From positions 1 through 41,706 of the forward strand of contig DBDG01000053.1 in NCBI GenBank assembly GCA_002293475.1: 41,706 bases of DNA. The letters run 5' to 3'. Under the pieces are notes generated by a model that saw nothing but the letters and a program-made list of their open reading frames with translations, did not search any database and was not told the DNA's origin. The position numbers and the translations under genes are program-made. Positions 32,074-40,541 of this stretch are shown here, piece by piece (within the stretch, counting starts at the first letter, position 1; each line of letters opens with the position of its first letter). Origin of the DNA: Lachnospiraceae bacterium UBA938. Its GTDB lineage: Bacteria; Bacillota; Clostridia; Lachnospirales; Lachnospiraceae.

Positions 32074-32937
32074 TTATGTAAGCGTTTTAATATAAAGATC
32101 ATGAATTGTATTGTTTAATGGTATTGACTGGGTATATTGAAAATCCAGTTTACGGCAGAGGCTAATGGATGCTTTATTCTGCGGGTGAACCAGAGCTTGC
32201 ACAGAATTAAACTGTAGCTCATGAAATGCAAATTCTAGGACCGCCTGACAGGCTTCCAAGGCATAGCCTTTTCTCTGATGACAGACAGCAATCACAAAAC
32301 CTAGTTCCGGGCAGTCAAAACCTACGCGATGACTGATTCCGGCTCTGCCGATAACTTCTTTGGTCTCACGGAGCAGGACTGTCCATATCCCGTAGCCGTA
32401 GAAACCATATACCTTATCTATATAATCCTTGACATATGCCCGCTCTTCTTCCATATTGCCGTATAAGGCTTCGGTATAGCAAGTGATAGCAGGATCCTGA
32501 TAGATACGGTAAAAGTCGTCTACATCGGCAATCGTAGTCTCGCGCAGGATGAGGCGTGCCGTATCGGCAATATGCCATGGCAGTCCGGCAAGGCGCTCAT
32601 ATGCTTTGAGGAAGGAATCATATTCGATATCACCGATGTCTTCCATTACATATAGCGCTCTGCTTAAATCTTCAAAGCGATTGTACTCATGACGCAGGGC
32701 AATGGTATAACATCCCGAATCCAGCAGACTGCTTAATATTGCGGAATTGTCCGCTATATATAAGGTCTCCGAATAATTAGGGTCAGGCAGGATGTCATCA
32801 TGGCAATCATTAGCTACGATACAGCTTACAGATATTTGATCATGGAGATTCTCTCCAAGGCTATGAATATCTTTGACTATTTTCTGCATATATGCCGACT
32901 GGTCGCTCCCAATAATAAATATAATTTTATTTAGCAT
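32074..32937 (-). CDS. GNAT acetyltransferase with an extra N-terminal domain
   Basis: A 287-aa protein. The last ~165 residues are a RimJ/RimL-type GNAT domain: ARLILRETTIADVDDFYRIY, GRAGISHRV, CPELGFVIA, the acetyl-CoA loop CHQRKGYALEACQAVLEFAF and VHPQNKASISLCRKLDF. The first ~120 residues are not a known part of GNAT; a piece (CYTIALRHEYNRFEDLSRAL, VMEDIGDI) resembles the end of HAD-family phosphatases, but the HAD nucleophile motif is absent. The substrate is unknown. The start is ATG 32935-32937, with AAGGGA 7 bases upstream; an earlier start would reach into the cyclophilin promoter region. Confidence 0.8.
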   Translation of the reverse strand: MLNKIIFIIGSDQSAYMQKIVKDIHSLGENLHDQISVSCIVANDCHDDILPDPNYSETLYIADNSAILSSLLDSGCYTIALRHEYNRFEDLSRALYVMEDIGDIEYDSFLKAYERLAGLPWHIADTARLILRETTIADVDDFYRIYQDPAITCYTEALYGNMEEERAYVKDYIDKVYGFYGYGIWTVLLRETKEVIGRAGISHRVGFDCPELGFVIAVCHQRKGYALEACQAVLEFAFHELQFNSVQALVHPQNKASISLCRKLDFQYTQSIPLNNTIHDLYIKTLT

Positions 32938-33064
32938 TGAAAAGTCCCTTCTTTTCCTATAAAATATAATAACCGATGTAATTGTTAAAGCTATAAAAAC
33001 CATGGCTTTAGCATATATCAATACTATACTAAAATATGATCAAAAAGGGAAGATAGGAGGAAAA

Positions 33065-33589
33065 ATGGCTAATAACCCCATTGTTACATTTACCATGGCA
33101 AACGGCGACATGATGAAGGCGGAATTATATCCGGAGATTGCACCTCAGTCAGTGCGCAATTTTATCAGCCTTATCCAGAAAAATTTCTATGACGGTCTGA
33201 TTTTTCACCGTGTCATTAAAGGCTTTATGATCCAAGGCGGCGATCCCGAAGGAGCCGGATTCGGCGGTCCAGGTTACCATATCAAGGGAGAATTTGCTGC
33301 CAATGGACACGATAATAGTCTGAAGCATACGGAAGGCGTGCTCTCGATGGCCCGTAGCGGCGAACCGGATTCCGCCGGATCACAGTTTTTTATTATGCAT
33401 AAAGACTCTTCTCATCTGGATGGCTCTTATGCGGCGTTCGGAAAAATAGTTGCGGGTATGGATATTGTCAATAAAATCGCTGAAACGAAAACCGATTATC
33501 GAGATATGCCGGCAGAGCCCCAAGTCATGAAAACCGTTACTGTTGATACTTTTGGGGAAGAATATCCTGAACCGGAGAAATTGACTTAA
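33065..33589 (+). CDS. Peptidyl-prolyl cis-trans isomerase, cyclophilin type
   Basis: A 174-aa cytoplasmic prolyl isomerase. Active-site residues are visible in LIFHRVIKGFMIQGGDP (Arg, Phe, Gln), MARSGEPDSAGSQFFIM and LDGSYAAFGKIVAGMDIV. No signal peptide. The ATG at 33065 has AGGAGG 5 bases before it. It starts the plus-strand run and ends 21 bases before mutS2. The gene to the left is divergent. Confidence 0.95.
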   Translation: MANNPIVTFTMANGDMMKAELYPEIAPQSVRNFISLIQKNFYDGLIFHRVIKGFMIQGGDPEGAGFGGPGYHIKGEFAANGHDNSLKHTEGVLSMARSGEPDSAGSQFFIMHKDSSHLDGSYAAFGKIVAGMDIVNKIAETKTDYRDMPAEPQVMKTVTVDTFGEEYPEPEKLT

Positions 33590-33610
33590 GTTTTACACAT
33601 GGGAATATAC

Positions 33611-35992
33611 ATGAATGAGAAAGTATTACGTACTTTAGAGTATGCTAAAATTATCAACCGCCTGACGGATCGGGCTTCTTCGGAGCCGGGCAAGGCATTA
33701 TGCCGGAGTCTGGTTCCTATGACTGATCCGGAGGTAATTTCCTGTGCCCAGACGGAAACCAGAGATGCTCTAAGCCGATTGTTCCGTAAGGGTTCCCTTT
33801 CTTTTGGAAGCAATAAGGATGTCCTAGGGTCGCTTAAGTCATTGGATATCGGCAGCACTCTATCCATACCGGAGTTGTTAAAAATTGCATCGCTGCTTGA
33901 TAACGTAAGCCGGGTAAAAGCTTATGGGCGCAAAGAACGGGAGGATGATACCTCTGATTCCTTGGATTCCTATTTTGATCAGCTGGAGCCGCTGACTCCT
34001 GTTTCCCATGAAATCCACCGCTGTCTTATAAGTGAAGACGAAGTGGCCGATGATGCCAGCTCCGGATTGAGGCAGGTCCGCCGCAGTATTTTGCAGACAG
34101 GTGATAAGATTCACAGTCAGCTGGCCTCAATGGTCAATGGTTCTTACCGGACTTATCTGCAGGATGCCGTGATTACGATGCGGGATAACCGGTATTGTAT
34201 TCCGGTGAAAAGCGAATATAAAAATCAGGTGCCGGGGATGATCCATGATCAGTCCTCTTCCGGCTCTACTTTTTTTATAGAGCCGGCTGCGATTGTCAAT
34301 CTGAACAATCAGCTGCGGGAACTTGCTATCCGGGAGCAGGAAGAAATTGAGATAGTATTGGCAGCATTAAGCGCCCAGGCCGGAGAGTTTACAGAAGAAA
34401 TTACTGCTGATCAGAAAATAATGACGCGCTTAGACTTTATTTTTGCTAAGGCATCGCTGGCCATGGAGCAGAACGCTACCTTGCCGCTCTTTAATAATAA
34501 CGGTTTCATTCATATCCGCAAGGGCCGGCATCCACTGCTGGCTGCCGATAAAGTGGTTCCTATTGACATTCAGTTAGGAAGGGAATTTGATCTGCTGGTA
34601 ATTACCGGGCCTAACACCGGCGGCAAAACAGTTTCCCTAAAGACTGTCGGGCTATTTACCCTGATGGGACAGGCCGGTCTACATATTCCCGCCTTAGACC
34701 GTTCCGAGCTGGCGATCTTCCGGGAAGTATATGCGGATATTGGTGATGAGCAGAGTATTGAGCAAAGCCTCAGTACCTTTTCTTCCCATATGACTTCCAT
34801 TGTCCACATATTGGAACATGCGGATGCTGAATCCCTGTGTCTATTTGACGAACTGGGAGCTGGCACTGACCCTACGGAAGGAGCGGCATTGGCGATTGCG
34901 ATCTTGGATTTCCTGCACCGCAGACATATCCGCACGATGGCCACTACCCATTATAGCGAGTTAAAAGTATATGCGCTTTCGACCGAAATGGTGCAGAATG
35001 CCTCCTGTGAATTTAATGTCGAGACCCTACAGCCTACTTACCGGCTTTTAATTGGTATTCCCGGTAAAAGCAACGCCTTTGCGATTTCTTCCAAGCTGGG
35101 GCTGCCGGATTTTATTATCGATGCTGCGAGAGAACAGGTCAGTACGGAAAGTGTCAGCTTTGAAGATGTCCTGACCGACCTAGAAGCCAGCCGAAAGACC
35201 ATTGAGCAGGAACAGCTGGAAATAACGGCTTATAAAGCCGAGATTAAGACCTTAAAAGAGCGGCTGGAGAGCAAAAACGAAAAGATTGACAGTGCCAGAG
35301 ACCGCATTTTGCGGGAAGCTCAGGAACATGCCCGGGAGATCCTTCAAGAAGCCAAGGATTTCGCGGACATGTCGATCCGAACGTTTCAAAAGGCCGGATC
35401 CGGTGCTAATATAAAGGATCTGGAGCAGGCTCGTGAACAGCTAAGAGGGAAAATTGCTGATAAAAATGACAAGCTGGCTCTCAAGCCAAAATTAGGTACA
35501 GAGAAAGTGAAACCCGGCGAACTAAAGCTGGGCGACAGTGTCCGGATTTTGTCTATGGGGCTGCAAGGCACTATAAGCTCTCTGCCCGACCATAAAGGAA
35601 ACGTATTTGTACAATGCGGTATTATGCGGTCCCAGGTAAATATAGATGATCTGGTATTGCTGGAAGGGGAGAAGCCGTCGGCCGGTTCTGCGAAGGAGCG
35701 TTTTGCCGCTTCCTCCACAGGGAAGATGAAAATGTCCAAAACTTTGACTATATCCACAGAAATCAATCTGCTAGGTAAGACCGTGGACGAGGCTTTGGCA
35801 GAGCTGGACAAGTACCTTGATGATGCCTATCTTGCCCATCTTCCCAGCGTCCGCGTGGTTCATGGCAAGGGCACCGGCGCGCTTAGAAATGCCGTACACA
35901 AACATCTCAAGCGGGTCAGATATGTCAAATCTTTCCGACTTGGGGAATATGGAGAAGGGGATGTCGGGGTCACGATAGTTACCTTTAAATAA
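33611..35992 (+). CDS. mutS2: MutS2, MutS-related ATPase with Smr domain
   Basis: A 793-aa protein. The MutS core has Walker A GPNTGGKTVSLKTVG, the Walker B segment LCLFDELGAGTDPTEGAAL and the switch TTHYSELKVYA; a coiled coil (about 510-610) leads to a KOW-like region and the C-terminal Smr domain with VVHGKGTGALRNAVHKHL. It lacks the mismatch-recognition domain of MutS. Family members suppress homologous recombination and, in Bacillus, bind stalled or collided ribosomes. The start is ATG 33611-33613 (matches the family start MNEKVLRTLEY; GGGA 6-7 bases upstream). The response regulator follows after 35 bases. Confidence 0.95.
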   Translation: MNEKVLRTLEYAKIINRLTDRASSEPGKALCRSLVPMTDPEVISCAQTETRDALSRLFRKGSLSFGSNKDVLGSLKSLDIGSTLSIPELLKIASLLDNVSRVKAYGRKEREDDTSDSLDSYFDQLEPLTPVSHEIHRCLISEDEVADDASSGLRQVRRSILQTGDKIHSQLASMVNGSYRTYLQDAVITMRDNRYCIPVKSEYKNQVPGMIHDQSSSGSTFFIEPAAIVNLNNQLRELAIREQEEIEIVLAALSAQAGEFTEEITADQKIMTRLDFIFAKASLAMEQNATLPLFNNNGFIHIRKGRHPLLAADKVVPIDIQLGREFDLLVITGPNTGGKTVSLKTVGLFTLMGQAGLHIPALDRSELAIFREVYADIGDEQSIEQSLSTFSSHMTSIVHILEHADAESLCLFDELGAGTDPTEGAALAIAILDFLHRRHIRTMATTHYSELKVYALSTEMVQNASCEFNVETLQPTYRLLIGIPGKSNAFAISSKLGLPDFIIDAAREQVSTESVSFEDVLTDLEASRKTIEQEQLEITAYKAEIKTLKERLESKNEKIDSARDRILREAQEHAREILQEAKDFADMSIRTFQKAGSGANIKDLEQAREQLRGKIADKNDKLALKPKLGTEKVKPGELKLGDSVRILSMGLQGTISSLPDHKGNVFVQCGIMRSQVNIDDLVLLEGEKPSAGSAKERFAASSTGKMKMSKTLTISTEINLLGKTVDEALAELDKYLDDAYLAHLPSVRVVHGKGTGALRNAVHKHLKRVRYVKSFRLGEYGEGDVGVTIVTFK

Positions 35993-36027
35993 AGACGGGT
36001 AGTAACACTTTTTAGCAGGAGGGGCGT

Positions 36028-36729
36028 ATGGTTAATAAGCAAAAAGTATTGATTGTGGATGATGACGAGAATATTGCCGAACTGATATCTTTGTATCTTA
36101 CTAAAGAATGTTTTGAAACCTTAATTGTATATGACGGCGAGGCAGCGCTCAGCGCCTATGATTCTTTCATGCCGAACCTGATTCTACTGGATCTGATGCT
36201 GCCAGGCATTGACGGTTATCAGGTATGTCGGGAAGTACGTGCCAAATCGCCGACACCTATCATCATGCTTTCTGCTAAAGGGGAGGTCTTTGACAAGGTT
36301 CTGGGGCTGGAACTGGGCGCCGATGATTATATGGAAAAACCATTTGACTCCAAAGAACTGGTAGCCCGGGTCAAAGCCGTATTGCGGCGTTATAAACCAG
36401 TAATCGCCACAGCAGCGGTTTCGGATGTTAAGAGCGTGGAATATCCCGACTTAAGCATCAATCAAACCAATTATTCTGTAATTTACATGGGCAATCCTGT
36501 GGAAATGCCTCCGAAGGAACTGGAACTGCTTTATTTCCTAGCTTCTTCCCCGAATCATGTATTTACTAGGGAGCAGCTTCTGGATCAGATCTGGGGCTAC
36601 GAATATATTGGTGATACCCGTACTGTCGATGTGCATATAAAACGTATCAGAGAAAAAATAAACGATCACCGCTCTTGGAAAATTACTACTATATGGGGGA
36701 TCGGCTATAAGTTTGAAGTGAGAAATTAG
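36028..36729 (+). CDS. OmpR-family response regulator
   Basis: A 233-aa DNA-binding regulator. The receiver domain has the acidic pocket DDDEN (11-15), the phosphorylated Asp55 in LILLDLMLPG and Lys in MEKPF; the C-terminal winged helix has PPKELELLYFLASSPNHVFTREQLL and TRTVDVHIKRIREKI. AGGAGGGG precedes the ATG. The histidine kinase follows after 67 bases and is the evident partner. The signal is not evident; the pair resembles general VicR/PhoP-type systems. Confidence 0.94.
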   Translation: MVNKQKVLIVDDDENIAELISLYLTKECFETLIVYDGEAALSAYDSFMPNLILLDLMLPGIDGYQVCREVRAKSPTPIIMLSAKGEVFDKVLGLELGADDYMEKPFDSKELVARVKAVLRRYKPVIATAAVSDVKSVEYPDLSINQTNYSVIYMGNPVEMPPKELELLYFLASSPNHVFTREQLLDQIWGYEYIGDTRTVDVHIKRIREKINDHRSWKITTIWGIGYKFEVRN

Positions 36730-36740
36730 CGCACGTAGGT

Positions 36741-36761
36741 CTTAATGCATAGCGCATTAAG
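36741..36761 (+). repeat. Hairpin between response regulator and kinase genes
   Basis: CTTAATGC-ATAGC-GCATTAAG, an 8-bp perfect stem with a 5-base loop, 12 bases past the regulator stop. No T-run. It could slow read-through or protect the upstream message, giving more regulator than kinase. Confidence 0.5.
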
Positions 36762-36796
36762 GCAGTACCGGAAAAGAAGCTACAGGGAGCTGGAAA

Positions 36797-38215
36797 ATGA
36801 GAAAAACGCTTTATCTGAAATTTCTTCTGGCATATTTTATATTCGGCTTTTTTGGCTTTGTTATCGTGGCCACTTTTGTGTCTTCGATGACGGTGGAGCA
36901 TCTGAGGCGCGAAAAGGCTGACTCCCTTTACATGGACGCGACCCTTATTGCCAATTCCTATGCCGCAGATCTTTACAACAACGAAACATCTCTGGATACG
37001 GTAAAAAAACAGATTGATGACTTAGATAATTTTATGAATACCTCTATATGGATTATCAATCCCTCGGGACGGATGATTCTTGATTCTCGTTCACCGCTTG
37101 ATCTAGAACACGAAACCGCAGTGGAAGATTTTGATCCGGCCATCACGGCAGATTCTTTTTATGCGGTAGGTAATTTCTTTAATTATTTCACCGAAGAACA
37201 ATTAAGCGTAATTGCACCGATCGCCTCGGATTTTGTCGTAAAAGGTTATGTGGTACTGCATTATCCTATGGACAGTATCGACGCTTCCGCTAACAGCTTG
37301 CTGAACATCTCTTATTTGATGTTGGTAGTTCTGTTTTTACTGTCATTGATCATCCTGATCTTTTTTACAGAAATGGTTTATTTACCGCTTCGAAAAATCA
37401 CAGTTGCCACCGAACAGTATGCCGCCGGTAACATGCATTATGAATTTCAGGTGGATAGCGAGGATGAAATGGGCTATCTAGCTGCTTCCCTGTCCTATAT
37501 GGCCAGCGAGATTGCCCGGGCGGAAGACGATCAGAAAAAATTTGTTGCTAATGTTTCCCACGACTTCCGCTCTCCGCTTACTTCCATTAAGGGCTATCTA
37601 GAGGCCATGCAGGACGGCACCATCCCGGCAGAGGCATACGAAAAATATCTGGATATCCTGATCAATGAAACAGAGCGGCTGATCAAACTGACCAACAGCC
37701 TGCTGATCCTTAATAACCTGAATACCAGAGGCATGCTTTTAGACAAATCCACCTTCGACATCAACCAAGTAATCCGTAATACCGCCAGTTCCTTTGAAGG
37801 CACCTGCCGCAAGAAAACGATTGCCATTGAACTGATTCTTACCGATGATGTGAAAGTAAAGGGCGATGTAGGGAAGATCCAGCAGGTGCTTTATAATCTG
37901 CTGGATAACGCAATAAAGTTCAGCCGCAGCGACTCAATTATTAAGATTGAAACCACTGAAAAACACAATAAAATATTTATTTCTGTAAAAGACAGCGGCG
38001 TAGGCATCCCTAAAAACGAACTGAAATTCATCTTTGACCGCTTTTTTAAATCAGATTCCTCGCGAGGCCGTGATAAACGCGGAACCGGACTAGGTTTAGC
38101 GATTGTTAAAGAGATTATTCACTCTCATGGTGAACATATCAATGTTATCAGCACGGAAGGGGTGGGGACAGAATTTATCTTTTCTTTACCGGTTTCGGAT
38201 GAAGATCAAGATTAG
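36797..38215 (+). CDS. Membrane sensor histidine kinase
   Basis: A 472-aa kinase. Two membrane helices (about 9-30 and 171-191) bracket an extracytoplasmic sensor domain of ~140 residues of PDC/PAS-like look. HAMP (about 192-245) leads to the dimerisation domain with His255 in NVSHDFRSPLTSIKGYLEAM and the ATPase domain with N box NLLDNAIKFS, DSGVGIP, DRFFKSD and GTGLGLAIVKEI. All catalytic motifs are present. GGGAG lies 9 bases before the ATG. It should phosphorylate the regulator encoded just upstream; the stimulus cannot be told. Confidence 0.94.
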   Translation: MRKTLYLKFLLAYFIFGFFGFVIVATFVSSMTVEHLRREKADSLYMDATLIANSYAADLYNNETSLDTVKKQIDDLDNFMNTSIWIINPSGRMILDSRSPLDLEHETAVEDFDPAITADSFYAVGNFFNYFTEEQLSVIAPIASDFVVKGYVVLHYPMDSIDASANSLLNISYLMLVVLFLLSLIILIFFTEMVYLPLRKITVATEQYAAGNMHYEFQVDSEDEMGYLAASLSYMASEIARAEDDQKKFVANVSHDFRSPLTSIKGYLEAMQDGTIPAEAYEKYLDILINETERLIKLTNSLLILNNLNTRGMLLDKSTFDINQVIRNTASSFEGTCRKKTIAIELILTDDVKVKGDVGKIQQVLYNLLDNAIKFSRSDSIIKIETTEKHNKIFISVKDSGVGIPKNELKFIFDRFFKSDSSRGRDKRGTGLGLAIVKEIIHSHGEHINVISTEGVGTEFIFSLPVSDEDQD

Positions 38216-38294
38216 TGTTTGTATGGATTAGTACTCTTTGTGAATTGCTAAGTAAGCTAATATCCTTTAGACCTTCCAATAATAAAAGAATTCA

Positions 38295-38798
38295 TTACCC
38301 TCCAATATCACCCCATCCCAACTCATGAAGATCACCCTGCAATTGCATCTGATTAAAACGGTTCTGCCTTAAGGCTTCATATAAGACAATCGCAACCGCA
38401 TTCGCCAGATTCAGCGACCGGATCTGATTCCGCATCGGGATTCGTATACAGGCGGCCTCATTTTCTGCCAGCATTACTTCCGGGAGGCCGGCGCTTTCCC
38501 TGCCGAACATGATAAAATCCCCCGGCCCGTATGACACCTCGGTATAAATACGTCTGGCTTTGGTAGTAGCCATCCATATCTTGGCTAGGGGATTCTTAGC
38601 TTTAAACTCCTCAAAATTAATATAGCGATATACATCCAAGTGCTCCCAATAGTCCATGCCGGCCCGCTTGATTTCCTTATCATTAAGGCGAAAACCAAGC
38701 GGCTCTATTAAATGAAGGGAACACCCGGCGGCTAGACATGTACGGCCAATATTGCCGGTGTTAGCGGGTATCTCGGGCTGGTGCAAAATTATATTCAT
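38295..38798 (-). CDS. trmL: tRNA (cytidine/uridine-34 2'-O)-methyltransferase
   Basis: A 167-aa SPOUT enzyme that methylates the ribose of the wobble base in leucine tRNAs. MNIILHQPEIPANTGNIGRT, LHLIEPLGFRLNDKEIKRAG, MFGRESAGLPEVML and SLNLANAVAIVLYEALRQ are near-diagnostic for TrmL (YibK). The start is ATG 38796-38798, with GAGGAAT 4-5 bases upstream; an ATG six codons earlier has no site. It is convergent with the histidine kinase gene (79 bases between, with no clear terminator). Confidence 0.94.
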   Translation of the reverse strand: MNIILHQPEIPANTGNIGRTCLAAGCSLHLIEPLGFRLNDKEIKRAGMDYWEHLDVYRYINFEEFKAKNPLAKIWMATTKARRIYTEVSYGPGDFIMFGRESAGLPEVMLAENEAACIRIPMRNQIRSLNLANAVAIVLYEALRQNRFNQMQLQGDLHELGWGDIGG

Positions 38799-38849
38799 AA
38801 TATTCCTCGAATACATTTTATAGCATTATCTACATTTATACTTCTACAC

Positions 38850-40019
38850 TTACTTCTCACTACGCAAACGCTCAACAAAGTCTCTTAACTTATCTATAGC
38901 TATCTTAAGATTGTCCAGAGAATAGGCATAAGAAATACGCAAATACCCTTCGCCACAGTCTCCGAAAGCACTACCGGGAACAACGGCAACTTTTTCTTCG
39001 GTAAGGAAGCGACTGGCAAATTCCTCGCTAGTCATGCCAAATTCCTTGATGCAGGGAAATACGTAGAAAGCTCCGAACGGCTCGAAACATTCCAGACTCA
39101 TTTCCCGAAAAGAATGTAAGAGGAATCTCCGCCGCTGGTTGTATGACTCTTTCATCTGTGCCACGTCTTCATCCCCGTTTTTTATCGCTTCGATGGCAGC
39201 GTATTGGCTGGTAGTAGGGGCACACATAATAGCGAACTGATGGATTTTGGTCATCTGCTCCATGATCACCTCGGGCGCACAGGCATAGCCAAGCCGCCAG
39301 CCGGTCATGGCATAAGCTTTAGAAAAGCCGTTGATCAGCACGGTGCGTTCCCACATGCCAGGCAGGCTGGCTATAGACACATGAGAACCTTTGTAAGTCA
39401 GTTCCGCATATATCTCATCGGAAATAATATAAAGATCCCTTTCTTTCACGATATCGGCAATCGCCTGAAGCTCCTCTTTTTCCATTATTGCCCCCGTCGG
39501 GTTATTAGGAAAGGGAAGAATTAATACTTTTGTCTTATCAGTAATTGCACTACGCAGTTCTGCAGCCGTCAGCCGGAATTCATTTTCCGCTTTCAGTTCA
39601 ATAATAACCGGAACCGCGTTAGCTAGAATCGCACATGGCTCGTAGGAAACAAAACTGGGCTGAGGTATCAGAACTTCATCGCCCGGATTGACCATCGCCC
39701 GGAGTGCAATATCGATAGCTTCAGAGCCTCCTACGGTAACAATGATTTCCTTATTGGCATCATAGATTATATCCTGGGTACGTTTCATATAATTGGCTAT
39801 TTCCGTTCTTAACTCTTTCAGTCCGGAATTGGAGGTATAAAAGGTACGTCCTTTTTCCAGTGAATAAATGCCTTCATCACGGATGTGCCAAGGCGTGTCA
39901 AAGTCCGGTTCGCCGACACCCAATGAGATGGCATCCTCCATCTCACTGACAATATCAAAGAACTTTCTAATCCCGGAAGGTTTTATGTTTACGACTTTTT
40001 CTGACAACGGATTTCTCAT
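38850..40019 (-). CDS. PLP-dependent aminotransferase, probable alanine/aspartate type
   Basis: A 389-aa class I aminotransferase. VTVGGSEAIDIALRA, LPFPNNPTGAIM, YIISDEIYAELTY, INGFSKAYAMTGWRLGYA (Schiff-base Lys) and YLRISYAYS (carboxylate-binding Arg) are all present. Its start overlaps the stop of the Lrp-type regulator by 4 bases (ATGA), so they are translated together. This arrangement is like the Bacillus pair alaR-alaT (yugG-yugH), where the enzyme makes alanine; by that analogy it may be an alanine transaminase. Aspartate or aromatic substrates remain possible. Confidence 0.9.
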   Translation of the reverse strand: MRNPLSEKVVNIKPSGIRKFFDIVSEMEDAISLGVGEPDFDTPWHIRDEGIYSLEKGRTFYTSNSGLKELRTEIANYMKRTQDIIYDANKEIIVTVGGSEAIDIALRAMVNPGDEVLIPQPSFVSYEPCAILANAVPVIIELKAENEFRLTAAELRSAITDKTKVLILPFPNNPTGAIMEKEELQAIADIVKERDLYIISDEIYAELTYKGSHVSIASLPGMWERTVLINGFSKAYAMTGWRLGYACAPEVIMEQMTKIHQFAIMCAPTTSQYAAIEAIKNGDEDVAQMKESYNQRRRFLLHSFREMSLECFEPFGAFYVFPCIKEFGMTSEEFASRFLTEEKVAVVPGSAFGDCGEGYLRISYAYSLDNLKIAIDKLRDFVERLRSEK

Positions 40020-40498
40020 GGTGTGATCATCTCCCTCGTATCGGTATATTTCTTAGCCATGACGGTGCCATGGTCTTTATATTTTTTAAGGATAAAATGA
40101 GTGGCGGTACTTAATACGCCATCAATGGTGGCCAGTTTATCGTTGACAAAGCTAGCCACTGCCTTAAGGGTTTTGCCCTCAAGGGTCACCATCAGGTCAT
40201 AACCTCCTGATATCAAATATACGGAATCTACTTCCGGGTATTTATAGATACGCTCCGCTATATTGTCATAACCTTGGCCTCGCTGAGGAGCAATCCGTAC
40301 TTCAATCAGAGCGGTCACTTTTTCAATAGCGGTCTTTTCCCAATCAATCATCGTATGATAGCCACAGATCACTCCTTCAGCTTCCATCGCCGCCAGTTCA
40401 CTTATTACTTCCGTTTCTTCTGCACCCAACATAACCGCCAGCTCCTTGGTATTAATGCGGCTATTTTTTTCAATAACTGCTAAAATCTCTCCTCGCAT
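40016..40498 (-). CDS. Lrp/AsnC-family transcriptional regulator
   Basis: A 160-aa regulator with an N-terminal winged helix (NSRINTKELAVMLGAEETEV, GVICGYHTMIDW) and the ACT-like RAM ligand domain (VTALIEVRIAPQRGQGYDNI, SVYLISGGYDLMVTLEGKTL). It forms an operon with the aminotransferase, overlapping by 4 bases, which suggests it regulates that gene in response to an amino acid. GGAGAA lies 5 bases before the ATG. Confidence 0.92.
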   Translation of the reverse strand: MRGEILAVIEKNSRINTKELAVMLGAEETEVISELAAMEAEGVICGYHTMIDWEKTAIEKVTALIEVRIAPQRGQGYDNIAERIYKYPEVDSVYLISGGYDLMVTLEGKTLKAVASFVNDKLATIDGVLSTATHFILKKYKDHGTVMAKKYTDTREMITP

Positions 40499-40541
40499 AC
40501 TGTTCTCCTATTTTCATTTTATTTTATAACAAATTATGAAA

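Noticed and set aside
32938..33064. Promoter for the cyclophilin gene
   Set aside because: TATAAT and TATACT sequences are present, but none has a -35 hexamer at acceptable spacing, so I did not call one.
38216..38294. Terminator between the histidine kinase gene and trmL
   Set aside because: No stem followed by a T-run could be found in this convergent gap.
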